Source of the DNA: Flammeovirgaceae bacterium UBA5008
GTDB taxonomy: Bacteria; Bacteroidota; Bacteroidia; Cytophagales; Cyclobacteriaceae
Direction: 5' to 3'
Length of the DNA stretch: 12,721 bases
Assembly (NCBI GenBank): GCA_002398365.1
Contig: DGYK01000010.1
Coordinates: 148,279 to 160,999, forward strand
In this document: positions 1 through 7,794 of the stretch, one piece after another
How positions within the stretch are numbered: position 1 is the stretch's first letter
How the letters are laid out: each line of letters starts with the position of its first letter
The notes under the pieces: model-generated
Told to the model about the DNA's origin: nothing
Databases searched by the model: none
What the model saw: only the letters and a program-made list of their open reading frames with translations
Position numbers and translations under genes: made by a program

Positions 1-1
1 A

Positions 2-1573
2 GTGCAAGCCGATGCCGGCATTCGCGGAAGCACATTCGAACAAGTTTTAATTTTAATCAATGGCGTAAAAATGAGCGACCCACAAACCGGGCATCATGCT
101 CTCAACTTGCCGGTAGATATTGAAAACATCGAGCGCATCGAAATTTTAAAAGGCCCTGCTGCGCGTGTGTTCGGGCAAAATGCATTTGCCGGAGCCATCA
201 ACATCATCACCAAAAATCCCGATCAATCATTTTTGAAAGTACGTGTACTGGCGGGCGATTATGGCTTAGGCGGAGGGCGCTTTTCTATTGCTATGAAAAA
301 TGGAAAGGCTGCACACTATTTTTCGGCAGGCAGAGATTTTTCAGCGGGTTACAAATACAACACCGACTATGTCATGAACAACTTCTTCTATCAATCTGAA
401 TTGGAAACTGAAAAAGGTAAAGTCAGTATCATGGGTGGCTTCACCGATCGCGCTTTCGGTGCCAATGGATTTTATGCGCAGCCCATCAACACCGATCAGT
501 ACGAAGAAGTGCAAACCAGCATAGCCGCCATCAGCTATCAAAAGAAAGTTAACGCTAACCAAGCACTCAACCACCGACTTTATTGGCGCAGAAATCAAGA
601 TAAATATTTGTTTCTTAGAAACAATCCGCCAGCCTATCGCAACCTCCACCTCAGCAATGTCATCGGCTACGAGTTAAATACAACGATTAAAAATTCTTTA
701 GGCATTACCGGCTTAGGTATCGATGTCAATTCAGTTTGGTTAAGCAGTAACAACCTCGGCCAGCGCCAGCGCACCGTGGCAACATTTTTTGCCGAACATC
801 GGTTTTCCTTTTTAAACGATCGTCTCGATTTCACGCCCGGCTTTCAACTTAATTATTATTCTGATTTTGGTTTGAATGCTTTTCCAGGAGCAGAGCTCGG
901 TTACAAACTCACCGATAAACTGAAAATGTTTGGCACAGTCGGTTATACCTACCGCGTGCCATCGTATACCGATTTGTATTACAAAGATCCTGCTAATCTC
1001 GGCAACGCCAATCTCAAACCCGAATACGCCATCGCTTACGAAGCCGGACTTAAACTTTTCGACATCGAGTGGCTTAGCGGTCAGGCCAGTTATTTTTACC
1101 GACAAGGAAATCAAATCATCGACTACGTAAAAAATAATTCCACCGATCCCTGGCAAGCAGAAAATTTAGTCAACATCAACGCGCAAGGTGTGGATGCAAA
1201 CATCGCTATAATGCCCAACGAGTGGCTCAAGAAACTCACAGTCGGCTACACCAGTGTGTCAGCTACCAAAGGTCAGGAAACGAATTTCTCTAAATACGCA
1301 CTCGACAATCTCGCCAATCAATTCACCGCCAATTTGCTATTACAATACACCGACAAACTGTATCATTCCATTAACTATCGCTACTCTGATCGCGTATCGC
1401 TTGCCAATTATTGGGTGATCGACACACGCATCGGTTGGGAGGAAAACAAGTGGTCCGTATTCATCGATGCCACCAATCTGTTCGACACAACCTACACCGA
1501 AACCAACCTGGTCGTCATGCCCGGTCGCTGGATCAAAGGAGGAATTTCGTACACATTTTTTCCAAGCAACTGA
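2..1573 (+). CDS. TonB-dependent outer-membrane receptor, 3' part
   Basis: The reading frame is open from the left edge and ends at TGA 1571-1573, so the gene is cut at its 5' side; the GTG at base 2 is not taken as a start. The first ~70 visible residues match the end of a TonB plug domain: an R-G-S-T-F-E-Q-V-L-I-L-I-N-G-V stretch, then IERIEILKGPAARVFGQNAF and GAINIITK. The remaining ~450 residues alternate polar and aromatic positions as in a 22-stranded beta barrel, with late-barrel motifs such as FIDATNLFDTTY near the C-terminus and a final aromatic-rich strand. Such receptors move a scarce ligand (siderophore, vitamin B12, sugar or other) across the outer membrane using TonB-ExbBD energy. 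No SusD partner follows and the visible part does not reveal the ligand. The signal peptide and TonB box, if present, lie outside the window. Confidence 0.93.
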   Translation: MQADAGIRGSTFEQVLILINGVKMSDPQTGHHALNLPVDIENIERIEILKGPAARVFGQNAFAGAINIITKNPDQSFLKVRVLAGDYGLGGGRFSIAMKNGKAAHYFSAGRDFSAGYKYNTDYVMNNFFYQSELETEKGKVSIMGGFTDRAFGANGFYAQPINTDQYEEVQTSIAAISYQKKVNANQALNHRLYWRRNQDKYLFLRNNPPAYRNLHLSNVIGYELNTTIKNSLGITGLGIDVNSVWLSSNNLGQRQRTVATFFAEHRFSFLNDRLDFTPGFQLNYYSDFGLNAFPGAELGYKLTDKLKMFGTVGYTYRVPSYTDLYYKDPANLGNANLKPEYAIAYEAGLKLFDIEWLSGQASYFYRQGNQIIDYVKNNSTDPWQAENLVNINAQGVDANIAIMPNEWLKKLTVGYTSVSATKGQETNFSKYALDNLANQFTANLLLQYTDKLYHSINYRYSDRVSLANYWVIDTRIGWEENKWSVFIDATNLFDTTYTETNLVVMPGRWIKGGISYTFFPSN

Positions 1574-1600
1574 TCTTTAAAATTTGAAGCGAAAGATGCA

Positions 1601-1746
1601 TGTTGGGGCATGGCCGCGCGAGGCGCAGTCGGCCACCGGGCTATCCGCTTTTACTCCTCGTGGCGCGAAGCGCACCACTGCGGGGTAACCGCTACTATCC
1701 CTCGCCCGCTGACGCGCACGTAGCTAACGCACACCAATCGTGCGTT
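1601..1746. repeat. GC-rich structured intergenic element (candidate dispersed repeat or RNA)
   Basis: This stretch between the receptor and the OmpA-like gene is non-coding and very different in base composition: by hand count 83 of 120 bases in 1601-1720 are G or C, against a clearly lower GC level in the flanking genes. It folds into three hairpins. TGGCCG 1611-1616 pairs with CGGCCA 1630-1635. A basal helix CGGGC 1637-1641 with GCCCG 1704-1708 encloses an upper stem from 1652 to 1687 (GTGG/CCAC and GCG/CGC around an AAG loop). AACGCAC 1726-1732 pairs with GTGCGTT 1740-1746. The arms carry related motifs, CTATCCGCT at 1641-1649 and ACCGCTACTATCCC at 1688-1701. From memory, similar CTATCCGCT-hairpin-CCGCTnCTATCCC sequences recur between genes in other Bacteroidota; I could not check this. 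Only one copy is in this window. The strand is undecided. Confidence 0.55.
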
Positions 1747-1793
1747 CCATTCGTTAATTGTATGTAACTTTAACGCGATTTAATTTAAATACC

Positions 1794-2453
1794 ATGATTC
1801 GATTTACTTTCTTGTTTTGGTTGCTTGGTTTTTCTGCATGCGCACAAGTGCAGGAAATCACCGTGGAAGGTCAAGTACTGGACGTACTCAATAAAAAAGG
1901 AATCAAATCATCCATCCGTTACAAAAGTTATCCTACCGGTGGCATCTCGGGTCGATTTAACGACAGCACATTTTCATTCACCATCTTCGGTTCATCCAAA
2001 TACCAGGTTACTGCAGAAGCAGAAGGATACATCCCGCTCACCATTATTGTCGATCCCAAAGAATCTGTCAACAACAAAATACAACGCAATATTTTGCTCA
2101 CATCCACTTCACGTGCCATTGTTCTCGATCATTTGATTTTTGAAATGGGCCGCGCGGTCATCAACTCTAAATCTTATCAAAGTTTAGACGAAGTAGTGGC
2201 TATGATGAAAGACAACACCAAAGTTGTCATTCAATTAGAAGGCCACACCGACAATCTGGGGAATGCCGAGAAAAACATGAAGCTATCACAAGATAGGGTA
2301 GAGGCGGTAAAAAAATATTTAGTCTCCAAGGGCATTGACAAAAACCGAATTAAGACAAAAGCCTTTGGCGGCACACAACCTTTGTCCAACGAACGAACCG
2401 AAGAAGCCAAAGCGCTCAATCGCAGAGTTGAAATGCGTGTATTAAAAGATTGA
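1794..2453 (+). CDS. OmpA-family exported protein (peptidoglycan-binding C-terminal domain)
   Basis: This 219-residue protein starts at ATG 1794; an in-frame TTG at 1758 would put charged residues before the signal peptide and is less likely. Residues 1-17 are a short signal sequence (MIRFTFLFWLLGFSACA). It could be cut by signal peptidase I after A17, or C16 could be a poor lipobox cysteine (F-S-A-C). Residues ~20-105 form a beta-sandwich-like region beginning ITVEGQVLD, as in carboxypeptidase-regulatory-like domains. Residues ~108-219 are a clear OmpA domain: E-G-H-T-D with D153, LSQDR with R168 (15 residues apart, as for the diaminopimelate-binding Asp and Arg of OmpA), the FGGTQPLSNERT stretch, and N-R-R-V-E near the end. 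It probably tethers the envelope to peptidoglycan in the periplasm. A near-match to the -7 element (TAACTTTA, 1765-1772) lies upstream. Its 3' end overlaps the convergent gene by 12 bp. Confidence 0.93.
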   Translation: MIRFTFLFWLLGFSACAQVQEITVEGQVLDVLNKKGIKSSIRYKSYPTGGISGRFNDSTFSFTIFGSSKYQVTAEAEGYIPLTIIVDPKESVNNKIQRNILLTSTSRAIVLDHLIFEMGRAVINSKSYQSLDEVVAMMKDNTKVVIQLEGHTDNLGNAEKNMKLSQDRVEAVKKYLVSKGIDKNRIKTKAFGGTQPLSNERTEEAKALNRRVEMRVLKD

Positions 2454-3662
2454 TTCGGTTGAAGAAAGTTCATCTTCCGGCACACGCTCTTCCACCATTT
2501 TAAAGTGTGCCAGTTTTCGGAATATCTCAGCGCTGGGCCGAGGAGTACGTTCTTTTGTTTCTAAATCGCAAGCATACAAACCAAATCGCTTCGTTGGCCC
2601 AAGGTGCCATTCAAAATTATCCCACGTGCTCCAATAAAAATACCCACGAATGTCGATGCCATCTTGCAATGCCGTATGCAGAATCTTGGCGTAGTCAAAA
2701 ATAGATTGCTGTCGCAACTCGTCCGTCTCTTGGCAAATACCATTTTCCGTAATGATGATCGGCTTCTGGTATTTTTTCCAATATCGATCAATGCACGTAC
2801 GCATCCCTTCGGGATGATATTCCCACATATCATCATGCGGCACACCCGACTTCTCAATTTTATCCGGAGTTTCAATATACGTCACCGGCATCGGGTCGTG
2901 TGGAATGCGCGCATAGTAACTCATTCCAAAAAAGTCCACTTTCTTAAAATGATCAGGCACCCATTCCATAAACCACCAATCGCTCAATCGCGAGGTAAAC
3001 CACCCCAACGTATTTTCTGCGGTGAAAATCGTAGAGTTATGCGAAATGCCTACAGGCTGCTCCGGAAATTTCTGCTTGATGTAATCATACACCAGATCGT
3101 GTGCTTTACCCATGTTCTTCACAGCCGTGGCTGCCAGCACCGGATTTTTTTTGAAAGGAGGGAAGGAACCGGTAATCCATCCAAAGCTGGCATACACATT
3201 GGGTTCATTGAACGTATTCCAATGGCTGACATATTCGCCAAACCGATTGACTACTTTTTGCGCGAAGTCAACCCAATAAACAATGTTGGCTTCTTTTTCC
3301 CAACCACCCATTTTAGCAAACCAAATAGGGTTGGTAAAATGATGCAGCACCATCATGATTTTTACATCGCGCTGATGCAGCTCTTCAATAAACTGGATGT
3401 AATGATGGACAGTCTCTTCATGTAATTCGCCCATAGGCTTGCGTTGCAATTTGCTCCACATCATGCCCATGCGATAGTAGGGTGCCAACGAAGAAATGAT
3501 CTCCACATCTTCACGCCATCGCACTTCGTGATCGGTCGTTCGGTCAAGCACATAGCCATCTTTCGCAGTCACGCCTTGCCAGTCGTGTTCGAAGGCAGTC
3601 TCAATCTGCGTAGCGGCAGTACTCGTGCCAAAAATGAAATCCGTAGGAAAGATGTATTGCAT
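2442..3662 (-). CDS. Glycoside hydrolase family 1 protein (beta-glucosidase-like)
   Basis: This 406-residue protein starts at the ATG whose complement is 3660-3662. A TTG six codons upstream overlaps the likely -7 promoter element and is rejected. It is a (beta/alpha)8 retaining glycosidase of family GH1. The N-terminal signature FIFGTSTAATQIE is at residues 9-21 with glycone-binding Q19. LHHFTNP (106-112) supplies the second conserved His. WNTFNEP (148-154) holds the acid/base E153, and ITENG holds nucleophile E306. A C-terminal W-S-T-W-D-N-F-E-W stretch followed by a G-P-T-K-R-F-G-L-Y stretch matches the family's glycone site. Both catalytic glutamates are present, so it should be active. 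There is no signal peptide, so it is probably cytoplasmic and cleaves beta-glucosides or beta-galactosides that have been taken up. It is shorter than the usual ~440-480 residues, mainly in the early loops. The exact substrate cannot be read from the sequence. Confidence 0.95.
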   Translation of the reverse strand: MQYIFPTDFIFGTSTAATQIETAFEHDWQGVTAKDGYVLDRTTDHEVRWREDVEIISSLAPYYRMGMMWSKLQRKPMGELHEETVHHYIQFIEELHQRDVKIMMVLHHFTNPIWFAKMGGWEKEANIVYWVDFAQKVVNRFGEYVSHWNTFNEPNVYASFGWITGSFPPFKKNPVLAATAVKNMGKAHDLVYDYIKQKFPEQPVGISHNSTIFTAENTLGWFTSRLSDWWFMEWVPDHFKKVDFFGMSYYARIPHDPMPVTYIETPDKIEKSGVPHDDMWEYHPEGMRTCIDRYWKKYQKPIIITENGICQETDELRQQSIFDYAKILHTALQDGIDIRGYFYWSTWDNFEWHLGPTKRFGLYACDLETKERTPRPSAEIFRKLAHFKMVEERVPEDELSSTESIF

Positions 3663-3677
3663 GCTACAATTCGGCTG

Positions 3678-3685
3678 CAAAAATA
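3678..3685 (-). promoter_or_regulatory. Bacteroidota -7 promoter element for the GH1 gene
   Basis: On the minus strand this reads TATTTTTG, a full match to the TAnnTTTG -7 consensus of the Bacteroidota primary sigma factor. It sits 15 bases before the ATG, so the leader would be only about 10 bases. No TTG is found at the usual -33 spacing, so this rests on the -7 element and its position. Confidence 0.45.
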
Positions 3686-3694
3686 GACAATCGA

Positions 3695-3724
3695 TTGATT
3701 TTGTCGGCTTCTTATTTACTTTTG
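3695..3724 (+). promoter_or_regulatory. Promoter for trmH (TTG-N19-TACTTTTG)
   Basis: TTG at 3695-3697 and TACTTTTG at 3717-3724 are separated by 19 bases, matching the -33/-7 Bacteroidota promoter pattern (TTG, about 19 bases, TAnnTTTG). The -7 element ends 8 bases before the trmH ATG, which implies a very short or nearly absent leader. Confidence 0.55.
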
Positions 3725-3732
3725 ATCATCGT

Positions 3733-4422
3733 ATGAAGACTCAAACAGAAATTGATCAGCTCGTCATTCAGCATCTTCTCAGCTTTGTATCTGAAAAAAG
3801 AATACAAACCATGGAGCGTGTGTTATCAAATCGTACCCGCTATGTTACGCTTGTGTTAGAAGATATTTACCAATCTCAAAATGCCAGTGCAGCCGTTCGC
3901 ACCTGCGAGTGTTTGGGAGTGCAAGACATTCACATCATCGAAAAGGTGAGCAGCTATGCCGTCAATCGCAAAGTGCTAAAAGGCTCGAATAAGTGGATGA
4001 ACATCATCAAACACAAAGAGAAAAATCAAGACAATACCGCTCTATGCTACCAACACCTGCGTTCAGCGGGCTATAAAATTTTAGTCACCGATCCCGATCC
4101 GGACGGTGTACCCATTCACCAGATTGATCTCAGTCAAAAAATGGCGCTGGTCATGGGCAACGAATACGAGGGTATTTCCGATTACGCTTTGAGACATGCT
4201 GATCAGAAAGTGCATATTCCGATGTATGGCTTCACGGAAAGTTTTAACATTTCGGTGAGTGCGGCCATCTGTTTGCAAACCATTCTTCATCAACTAAGGC
4301 AAACCAGTATCAATTGGCAGTTGCCCGAAACTGAAATTCAAGAGCTGCGTTTAAATTGGCTCCGCAAATCCGTTCGAAGATCAGATCTGATTGAACAAGA
4401 GTTTTTGAGAACGATTCAGTAA
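3733..4422 (+). CDS. trmH: TrmH-type tRNA 2'-O-ribose methyltransferase (SpoU family)
   Basis: This 229-residue protein starts at ATG 3733, just after the promoter. An upstream in-frame ATG at 3625 would run back through the promoter and the divergent GH1 start, so it is rejected. The three SPOUT motifs are in order: motif 1 with N50 and R56 (QNASAAVRTCECLGV), motif 2 around MGNEYEGIS (residues 141-149), and motif 3 IPMYGFTESFNISVSAA, with N172 as the conserved Asn. The FTESFNISVS stretch closely resembles E. coli TrmH, which uses S-adenosylmethionine to methylate the 2'-OH of G18 in the tRNA D-loop. The enzyme works in the cytoplasm as a knotted dimer. The assignment to TrmH rather than the 23S rRNA enzyme RlmB rests on this motif and on the short helical N-terminus without an L30e-like domain. 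The sanA-like gene follows after 25 bases, probably in the same transcript. Confidence 0.88.
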   Translation: MKTQTEIDQLVIQHLLSFVSEKRIQTMERVLSNRTRYVTLVLEDIYQSQNASAAVRTCECLGVQDIHIIEKVSSYAVNRKVLKGSNKWMNIIKHKEKNQDNTALCYQHLRSAGYKILVTDPDPDGVPIHQIDLSQKMALVMGNEYEGISDYALRHADQKVHIPMYGFTESFNISVSAAICLQTILHQLRQTSINWQLPETEIQELRLNWLRKSVRRSDLIEQEFLRTIQ

Positions 4423-4447
4423 CTTCGGGCGGCTTTAATTGAGGTAA

Positions 4448-5101
4448 ATGAAGTTTCTTAATAAACGCTATGTAAAGTGGGGGCTCTGGATTGTCGCAGT
4501 CATCACCGTGTTTATCATTCTCTCAAACATCTGGGTGGTTAATAGTACTAAACAACTTATTTATACCTCTTACGACAGCCTGCCAAACAATAGCGTAGCC
4601 CTTGTATTAGGAACCAGCAAGCGCTTGTTGAGCGGTGCTCCAAATCCTTTCTTTAGTGAACGAATTGCGGCTGCGGCTTCTCTTTATCGTCAAGGCAAGG
4701 TGAGTCACTTTTTGTTAAGTGGTGACAATCGCACTAAATATTATAACGAGCCTGAGGAGATGCGGAAGGCTTTGATCAGCGAAGGAATTCCAGCAGAAAT
4801 CATCACACTCGACTATGCTGGTCTTCGCACTCTTGATTCTATCGTCCGGAGTAAAGAAATCTTTGGTCAAAATAAAATTATTATTGTAACCCAACCTTTT
4901 CATTGTTATCGGGCTCTATTCATCAGCCGGTATTTTAATATTGATGCGGTAGCTTTTTTGATAGAAGGAAATTCAATTGACTCATCGTTGAAGACAGAAG
5001 TCCGAGAATGGTTGGCACGTTCAAAGGCCATATTAGACCTATATGTGCTCAAAACAGCCCCCAGACACCTAGGCGACAAGCAGCCGTTGGACGTAAAGTA
5101 A
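4448..5101 (+). CDS. sanA: SanA/YdcF-family (DUF218) membrane protein
   Basis: The protein has 217 residues. A basic N-terminus (KFLNKRYVK) leads into one membrane segment at about residues 11-31, and the rest should face the periplasm. The DUF218 core is clear: VALVLGTSKR (50-59), the S-G-D-N motif at 91-94 followed by a Y-N-E-P stretch, LDYAGLRTLDSIVRSKEIF, and IVTQPFHCYRALFI. These segments align closely with E. coli SanA, an inner-membrane protein needed for vancomycin exclusion at high temperature, so an envelope-barrier role is likely; its biochemical reaction is not established. A GAGG at 4441-4444 precedes the ATG by only three bases. The gene follows trmH after 25 bases, suggesting co-transcription, and precedes another envelope gene. 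Confidence 0.88.
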   Translation: MKFLNKRYVKWGLWIVAVITVFIILSNIWVVNSTKQLIYTSYDSLPNNSVALVLGTSKRLLSGAPNPFFSERIAAAASLYRQGKVSHFLLSGDNRTKYYNEPEEMRKALISEGIPAEIITLDYAGLRTLDSIVRSKEIFGQNKIIIVTQPFHCYRALFISRYFNIDAVAFLIEGNSIDSSLKTEVREWLARSKAILDLYVLKTAPRHLGDKQPLDVK

Positions 5102-5149
5102 CAATTTGAGCAAACGATCCGTTAACGAGGCACTTTCAATGGAATTAAT

Positions 5150-5157
5150 TATTTTTG
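5150..5157 (+). promoter_or_regulatory. Bacteroidota -7 promoter element for the DUF5686 gene
   Basis: TATTTTTG matches TAnnTTTG exactly and lies 15 bases before the ATG at 5173. No TTG stands at the usual -33 distance. The gap from sanA is 71 bases, so the gene may have its own promoter as well as read-through from upstream. Confidence 0.4.
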
Positions 5158-5172
5158 CGGCTTAGTTTTAAT

Positions 5173-7689
5173 ATGATAGGTTCTACGCGTTTGCAAAAGG
5201 TACTTTCTACCTTCTCCCTTTTCATCTCCCTCAATGTTTGCTTGTTGGCACAAGAAACGATTGTTACTGGTAAAGTTACTGATGCTGCCACCGGAGATCC
5301 GATTCCATTCGTCAACGTTGTGTTCAAAGGAACATCCAACGGTATGACCACCGACTTTGATGGTAAGTTCCGAATTCGTGCTTTGGCTATTACGCCAGCC
5401 GATTCCATTGTGGCATCGTACATTGGTTACAAGCCACGTTCTAAAAAAATCAAGAGAGGCATTACGCAAGTCGTCAACATTCAATTAGAAGAAGACGTCA
5501 CCAAACTGCAAGAGGTAGTGATCAAATCAGGAGAGAATCCTGCATTTCCGATTATCCGAAAAGTGATTGATAACAAGGGCATCAATGACAAACGCAGACT
5601 TTCAGGCTATGAGCACGAAACATATGCCAAGATGGAAATTGATGCCGACAATATTTCTGATAAGCTCCGCGAAAAAAAGATCATGCGAAAAATAGCGCAA
5701 GTGTTGGACAGCATGGATCGCATTGCCGGTGAGGATGGCAAACCTATTTTGCCCTTATTCATTACAGAAAGCGTTTCTAAAATCTACTATCGCGATAACC
5801 CAAGTTTAAAGAAGGAGATTATTTCTAAAAGTAAAATCAATGGTGTATTAGGAGAAGATTACAGCGACCTGCTGGCGCAAATGATTGGCCCCTCTATGCA
5901 GGATTATAATTTCTACATGAACTGGCTGAATTTTGGCCGCAAAGCTTTTGTGTCGCCAATCGCAGATGGGTGGAGAGCTTATTATGATTATGAATTGCTC
6001 GATAGTGCCATGCTAGATGGACACTTCTGCTATCGCATTGACTTCTTCCCAAAGAGTGAGCAAGCCCTTGCCTTTACAGGAACGATGTGGATTACCAAAG
6101 ATGAATACGCTATCAAACAGATTGACGCTACCATGGGAAGCACTGCCAACATCAACTTCATAGAGAAAGTAAAAATTCAACATGAGTACACAAAAGTAGA
6201 AGGTGGAGCCTGGTTGCCGGTGAAGAGCCGGGTATTGATTGATGTAGGTGAAATTTCCGCTAACTCAGCAGGATTGCTGGCGAAGTTTTATGTCAGCAAT
6301 AAAAACTTTGTTGTCAACCAACCCAAGCCTCCTTCATTCTTTGACCGTGCTATTGAAAAAGCAGAAGATGCCAACCTGGAAGAAGAAGATAAAGTGTGGG
6401 ATTCGCTTCGTCACGAGCCGCTGACCGTGAGCGAAAAGAACGTTTATCACATGATTGATACCATCAAAAACATTCCTATTGTAAGGTCTTATGTTGATAT
6501 TCTTAAATTGATCATCAATGGCTATTACAAAACCGGAAAAGTATTTGTAGGACCTTACTTAGGGGTAATCGCGTGGAACAACCATGAAGGTATTCGCCTT
6601 CAGGCAGGTTTTAAGACCAATATCAAGTTTAGCAGAAAATGGGTATTAGGAGCTCAGTTGGCCTACGGCTTCCATGATCAAGAAGTGAAGTATCAGGCAT
6701 TCGTCAAACGAATATTGAATCGAAAGCGGTGGACCACATTTACATTGCAATCAAAGTATGAAATAACACGAGTCGGTTTTGATGAAGACTATGTAACCGA
6801 GTATCCGTTGTTTAAGTATGCCAGCAGATGGGGCAGGTACGATCTAAGCAATTACTACCATGAATACCGTGCTGTATTTGAACGTGAATTATTCAAGGGT
6901 TTTTCGCAGAAGGTAGCCGTTCGTCAGTATGATTTTATTCCAACTTATCCCTTCGAATATCACACCACACCTACCGATGTAAACTCACCTACTAGCAATC
7001 AATTTAAAACGACAGAGGTTTTCTTTGAATCTCGCTATGCGCGTGATCAGGTGTTCTTGCAAAATGATAATGACCGCATCGGATTGGAGTCCAAGAGATG
7101 GCCGGTGTTTACCGTTCGCTACACCCACGGCTTCAAGTCCGGTTTAGGCGATTTTACCTACGACAAAATTCGCGTCAATGTCAATAAACGAATGAAGATG
7201 GGCCCCTTGGGTAATGGTTACCTAAACCTGACCGGAGAGCAAATTTTTGGCACAGTACCTAATCCACTTTTAGGAGTCCATTTAGGAAACCAAACACGCA
7301 TCTATTTGCCAGTTAGTTTCAACATGCTTCGATTTGGAGAATTTGCCAGCGACCGATATGCATCGCTTCAATACCGTCAAAATTTTGAAGGATTATTCCT
7401 TAATAACATACCGCTGATTCAAAAACTAAAATGGCGATGGCTTGCCACAGCCAATGTGCTTGTAGGATCATTGAGTCGCGCTAATCTCGAGGCAGTGACC
7501 AATCCTTCAGGTGAAAATCGCTACAAGACTTTTGCATTAGATCCGGCTAAGCCTTATCTAGAAGTAGGCTACGGTGTTGAGAATATCTTCAAGTTCTTAC
7601 GGGTCGATTTCGTTCATCGATTGAATTATCTGGAAATTCCAGATAGCCGGAATTTTGGAGTGTTCTTCTCGGTTCAGATTCAGTTGTAA
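5173..7689 (+). CDS. DUF5686 and carboxypeptidase-regulatory-like domain outer-membrane protein
   Basis: The protein has 838 residues from ATG 5173; a TTG at 5155 overlaps the -7 element and is rejected. Residues 1-26 are a signal peptide ending LLA, followed by Q27. Residues ~29-107 form a CarboxypepD_reg-like beta-sandwich (TGKVTDAATGDPIPFVNV, TTDFDGKFRIRA, SYIGYKP, then VVNIQLEE), the N-terminal domain also seen in SusC-type receptors. After LQEVVIKSGENPAFPIIRKV comes the long DUF5686 region, with a mixed alpha/beta middle (about 120-420) and then amphipathic strands (for example VGPYLGVIAWNNHEGIRLQ) like an outer-membrane barrel, ending in the alternating FGVFFSVQIQL. There is no TonB plug domain. 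The family is common in Bacteroidota and has no settled function; surface or outer-membrane location is inferred. The protein appears complete. Confidence 0.9.
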   Translation: MIGSTRLQKVLSTFSLFISLNVCLLAQETIVTGKVTDAATGDPIPFVNVVFKGTSNGMTTDFDGKFRIRALAITPADSIVASYIGYKPRSKKIKRGITQVVNIQLEEDVTKLQEVVIKSGENPAFPIIRKVIDNKGINDKRRLSGYEHETYAKMEIDADNISDKLREKKIMRKIAQVLDSMDRIAGEDGKPILPLFITESVSKIYYRDNPSLKKEIISKSKINGVLGEDYSDLLAQMIGPSMQDYNFYMNWLNFGRKAFVSPIADGWRAYYDYELLDSAMLDGHFCYRIDFFPKSEQALAFTGTMWITKDEYAIKQIDATMGSTANINFIEKVKIQHEYTKVEGGAWLPVKSRVLIDVGEISANSAGLLAKFYVSNKNFVVNQPKPPSFFDRAIEKAEDANLEEEDKVWDSLRHEPLTVSEKNVYHMIDTIKNIPIVRSYVDILKLIINGYYKTGKVFVGPYLGVIAWNNHEGIRLQAGFKTNIKFSRKWVLGAQLAYGFHDQEVKYQAFVKRILNRKRWTTFTLQSKYEITRVGFDEDYVTEYPLFKYASRWGRYDLSNYYHEYRAVFERELFKGFSQKVAVRQYDFIPTYPFEYHTTPTDVNSPTSNQFKTTEVFFESRYARDQVFLQNDNDRIGLESKRWPVFTVRYTHGFKSGLGDFTYDKIRVNVNKRMKMGPLGNGYLNLTGEQIFGTVPNPLLGVHLGNQTRIYLPVSFNMLRFGEFASDRYASLQYRQNFEGLFLNNIPLIQKLKWRWLATANVLVGSLSRANLEAVTNPSGENRYKTFALDPAKPYLEVGYGVENIFKFLRVDFVHRLNYLEIPDSRNFGVFFSVQIQL

Positions 7690-7727
7690 TCGGATCAAAC
7701 CTCTCGTCATACAGTTCTTTTTGAGAT

Positions 7728-7756
7728 GAATGGGTCTTAGTGCCCATTTTCTTTCT
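7728..7756 (+). terminator. Weak intrinsic terminator after the DUF5686 gene
   Basis: ATGGGT 7730-7735 pairs with GCCCAT 7742-7747 (five Watson-Crick pairs and one G-U pair, six-base loop), extendable by A-T and G-U pairs outward. A run TTTTCTTTCTCTT follows. It lies 40 bases after the stop codon and before thrS, the expected place to separate the two units. The short stem and the interrupted T-run make it weak. Confidence 0.5.
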
Positions 7757-7786
7757 CTTGTCATTTATTTGGTGATTTTAAAACCG

Positions 7787-7794
7787 CATATTTG
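7787..7794 (+). promoter_or_regulatory. Possible -7 promoter element for thrS
   Basis: CATATTTG fits the TAnnTTTG element except for the first base, and stands 17 bases before the thrS ATG, after the terminator. No TTG lies at the best -33 spacing (nearest gaps are 15 and 26 bases), so the support is modest. No T-box-like leader is visible in the 122-base gap. Confidence 0.3.

Noticed and set aside
812..1156. Minus-strand open frame inside the TonB receptor gene
   Set aside because: Antisense to conserved barrel coding sequence, with no start context or domain.
2604..3425. Long open frame (273 codons) on the plus strand inside the GH1 gene
   Set aside because: It is antisense to a clear GH1 enzyme with intact catalytic motifs, shows no recognisable domain, and is best explained as a codon-bias shadow.
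3625..3732. Upstream ATG giving trmH a 36-residue N-terminal extension
   Set aside because: It would overlap the divergent GH1 start and both promoters, and the extra residues do not resemble the family.
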